From Nanobdellota archaeon (GTDB taxonomy: Archaea; Nanobdellota; Nanobdellia; Pacearchaeales; GW2011-AR1): a stretch of 6,029 nucleotides of DNA. The position numbers and the translations under genes were made by a program. The DNA lies in contig JAHJRR010000086.1 of NCBI GenBank assembly GCA_018830685.1, positions 1 through 6,029 on the forward strand. Reading direction: 5' to 3'. Each line of letters opens with the position of its first letter. The first letter of the stretch is position 1. Below are positions 4,701 through 6,029 of the stretch, piece by piece. A model generated the notes under the pieces. It was given only the letters and a program-made list of their open reading frames with translations, did no database searches and had not been told where the DNA came from.

Positions 4701-4766
4701 TTTCCTTTGGTTGTTGAGTGAGTGAGCCGAGCGTTAGCGAGGGGAGTGAGTGGGGTTTTGTTGGGA
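4701..4766 (+). repeat. Intergenic repeat, copy 3
   Basis: The block 4704-4742 repeats 1205-1243 with one difference. To the right the match weakens: GGGGAGTGAGTGGGG replaces GTGAGTGGG, and TTTTGTTGGGA replaces the TTGTTGATTCTATGA flank. It sits between the convergent ribbon-helix-helix and fic genes. Confidence 0.85.
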
Positions 4767-4780
4767 GTAATCGGAAAACT

Positions 4781-4822
4781 AGGTGACCACAAATCATTTT
4801 TCCCTATTCTTTGTGGTCACCT
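4781..4822. terminator. 13-bp perfect inverted repeat at the fic 3' end
   Basis: AGGTGACCACAAA (4781-4793) and TTTGTGGTCACCT (4810-4822) are perfect inverse complements around a 16-base spacer. The pair begins three bases after the fic stop and lies between two convergent genes, so it could terminate transcription from both sides; short T runs flank it. The same word recurs at the fic promoter, so it may also be a protein-binding site or a cassette end. Confidence 0.7.
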
Positions 4823-4825
4823 CTT

Positions 4826-5722
4826 TCAGTGTTTTTTATATTGTTTAATTAAAAAGTTTAATGTTGGTTTTAGATTATCTTTTTTAGAATATTCTTGAAG
4901 GGTTTGGTAATACTCCTTTCTATCTTCAAGTTTAATGTTTATTGGAGGATAATTGTTCTTTAGAAGGATGAGGTTTAAGAGTAATCTTCCTACTCTTCCG
5001 TTTCCATCTTGAAAAGGATGGATATGCTCAAATTGATTATGCAATATTGTGGCTAAAACTAAAGGTTTGAATTTATTCTTGTTTTCATGATACCATTCAA
5101 TAAAGTCATCTAGATAATTTTTTAATTCTTCTTTTGGAACTCCTGCATGAATTATTTCTCCTAAGGAATTTCTAACTACTACATTCACATTTCTAAATTT
5201 ACCTGCAAAATGTTTAGTTTTGTCGAAGCAAATTTTATGCAACTTTAATAATAAATCAAGGGACAATTCCTCTTTTGTGTTTCTAATAAATTTAACTGCT
5301 TTGGCAACATCTTGGGTTTCTAATTCATCTTCATCAGAAGGTTTCTTTTTGTTTTCTAAAATTTCTTTTACGCCTTCAAGTTGGATGGTTGAACCCTCAA
5401 GGGCATTAGTATTGTAGACAAAATCTTCAGTAAAATTCTTCCATTCTCTTTCACTTAGATGAAGAACTTCTATTTTGTCATTATAATTGTTCAGTGATTC
5501 AACTTGTTTTTTGGTGAGTGTAAAAAAGAAGACCTTTGTATTAATTTCTTCAATTAAATCCAAAATAATTTTTTCAGATTTTTCTCTTTTTTTGTTTAGC
5601 TCTTCTTTTGAAAGGTTGATTCCAAGATATCTTCTAATTTTTTCTACTTTGTCGCCCTCTCTATAAGAATGAACTAAATAATACTTAATATTTTTTCCAG
5701 ATTTTCTTTTTTCAATGTACAT
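4826..5722 (-). CDS. Fic-domain protein (predicted AMP-transferase)
   Basis: A 298-residue Fic-family protein. The catalytic motif is complete: H235-PFQDGNGRVGR246 (family HPFxDGNGRxxR). The His activates a target hydroxyl, and the following loop binds nucleotide phosphates, usually to transfer AMP to a protein. An inhibitory motif, T105-NALEG110, matches (S/T)xxxE(G/N) and lies before the core, so this is a class II self-inhibited enzyme with Glu109 as the likely blocking residue. LVLATILHNQFEHI just before the motif and GRLLLNLILLKNNYPP after it are typical. Residues 1-60 are a basic region (KRKSGKNIKYYLVHSYREG...) plus a Lys/Glu-rich helix, which might contact nucleic acid or a target. No winged-helix domain is visible at the C-terminus. 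Start: TATA box 27 bases upstream. Paired AGGTGACCACAAA-type repeats lie at both ends. The target is unknown. Confidence 0.93.
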   Translation of the reverse strand: MYIEKRKSGKNIKYYLVHSYREGDKVEKIRRYLGINLSKEELNKKREKSEKIILDLIEEINTKVFFFTLTKKQVESLNNYNDKIEVLHLSEREWKNFTEDFVYNTNALEGSTIQLEGVKEILENKKKPSDEDELETQDVAKAVKFIRNTKEELSLDLLLKLHKICFDKTKHFAGKFRNVNVVVRNSLGEIIHAGVPKEELKNYLDDFIEWYHENKNKFKPLVLATILHNQFEHIHPFQDGNGRVGRLLLNLILLKNNYPPINIKLEDRKEYYQTLQEYSKKDNLKPTLNFLIKQYKKH

Positions 5723-5730
5723 GATATATA

Positions 5731-5775
5731 GAGGTGCCCACGATTTATATATTTTTCGATATTTGTAGTCACCTC
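5731..5775. promoter_or_regulatory. Imperfect inverted repeat around the fic TATA box
   Basis: GAGGTGCCCACGA (5731-5743) faces TTTGTAGTCACCTC (5762-5775); the arms match the 3'-end repeat with a few changes. Between them, on the minus strand, lies ATATATAAAT (5744-5753), the TATA box, centred about 27 bases before the fic ATG. A protein bound to the arms would cover the TATA and BRE positions, so this looks like an operator. There is no Shine-Dalgarno sequence, so the message is probably leaderless. Confidence 0.65.
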
Positions 5776-5792
5776 TTAAAATTGTGGAGAAG

Positions 5793-5800
5793 ATTTAAAA
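5793..5800 (+). promoter_or_regulatory. TATA-like box of radC
   Basis: ATTTAAAA is centred about 26 bases before the ATG at 5823 but only 20 before the one at 5817. This favours 5823 as the start of a leaderless message. Confidence 0.45.
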
Positions 5801-5822
5801 TTCTTTTATTCTTGTGATGTTT

Positions 5823-6029
5823 ATGAAGATAAAAGATCTGCCTGATTCTTCAAGACCTAGAGAAAGATTTCTTAAGCATGGGCCAGAAGTTTTGAGTGAT
5901 GCTGAGTTGTTTGCGATTATTTTGAGGACGGGAACGATAAATGAAAATGTTGTTGATATGAGCAATCGGCTGATTAAAGAGTATACTCTAGAAAAATTGT
6001 TTGATTGTTCGTTGAAAGAATTGCAATCC
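5823..6029 (+). CDS. radC: RadC/JAB-domain protein, N-terminal part (cut by window end)
   Basis: The frame stays open to the last base; 69 codons are visible. The N-terminus is the conserved RadC opening: MKIKDLPDSSRPRERFLKHGPEVLSDAELFAIILRTGT, in which RPRE, HGPExLSDAEL and ILRTGT are diagnostic. This part is the helix-hairpin-helix-like domain; the JAB/MPN metalloprotease-like domain with its HxHPSG-type motif would follow outside the window. RadC proteins were named for DNA repair, but that role is disputed and the substrate is unknown; many lie in mobile or accessory regions. An ATG six bases upstream (5817) would add MF. I prefer 5823 from TATA spacing and from the usual MxIKDLP start. 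It is divergent from fic, sharing the 100-base promoter region. Confidence 0.9.
   Translation, partial: MKIKDLPDSSRPRERFLKHGPEVLSDAELFAIILRTGTINENVVDMSNRLIKEYTLEKLFDCSLKELQS

Noticed and set aside
1195..4766. The spaced repeats as a CRISPR array.
   Set aside because: Copies are hundreds to thousands of bases apart with whole genes between them, and no cas genes are present.

Overview
The window looks archaeal. It opens with the 3' end of a 23S rRNA gene. Most protein genes have a TATA-like box centred about 24-27 bases before the start codon and no room for a leader, which is the pattern of leaderless archaeal transcripts. Genes inside operons, and hicB, carry Shine-Dalgarno sequences instead. 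The DNA is AT-rich and most genes are small. A DPANN-type archaeon (Pacearchaeota/Woesearchaeota-like) fits the mix of genes, but that placement is inference.

Layout. 1-~158: 23S rRNA 3' end, then a weak hairpin/T-tract and a gap with no convincing gene. 435-1146: a toxin-antitoxin-like island, with a HicB-like protein (+) ending four bases from the end of a convergent HicA-like toxin (-). The toxin start abuts the stop of an upstream AbrB/MazE-type gene. 1329-1850: a conserved-looking but unassigned protein. 1852-1930: a GC-rich, stem-closed stretch with a TATA box on the minus side, a possible small RNA.

The centrepiece is 2057-4276 on the minus strand. It is a compact three-gene operon: a radical SAM/SPASM peptide maturase, a 78-residue Cys-cluster peptide starting one base after the maturase stop, and a 202-residue protein with two GxxH motifs like the TIKI/TraB metalloprotease superfamily. 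The peptide has five Cys in nine residues followed by a hydrophobic Ala/Thr-rich tail, the arrangement of sactipeptides such as thurincin H. I read this as a candidate archaeal RiPP system of precursor, thioether-forming maturase and possible leader protease. No dedicated exporter is seen.

4393-4692 is a divergent ribbon-helix-helix regulator whose start codon sits in an 18-bp perfect palindrome, suggesting autoregulation and possibly control of the RiPP operon. 4826-5722 is a Fic-domain AMPylase-type protein (-) with its own inhibitory motif. It is bracketed at both ends by paired copies of AGGTGACCACAAA: one pair makes a hairpin just after its stop, the other straddles its TATA box. 5823-6029 is the 5' part of a radC gene cut by the window edge. 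An intergenic repeat with a mirror-symmetric core recurs at three sites in the same orientation (1195-1266, 1980-2049, 4701-4766). A fourth site (321-360) has the flanks but lacks the core.
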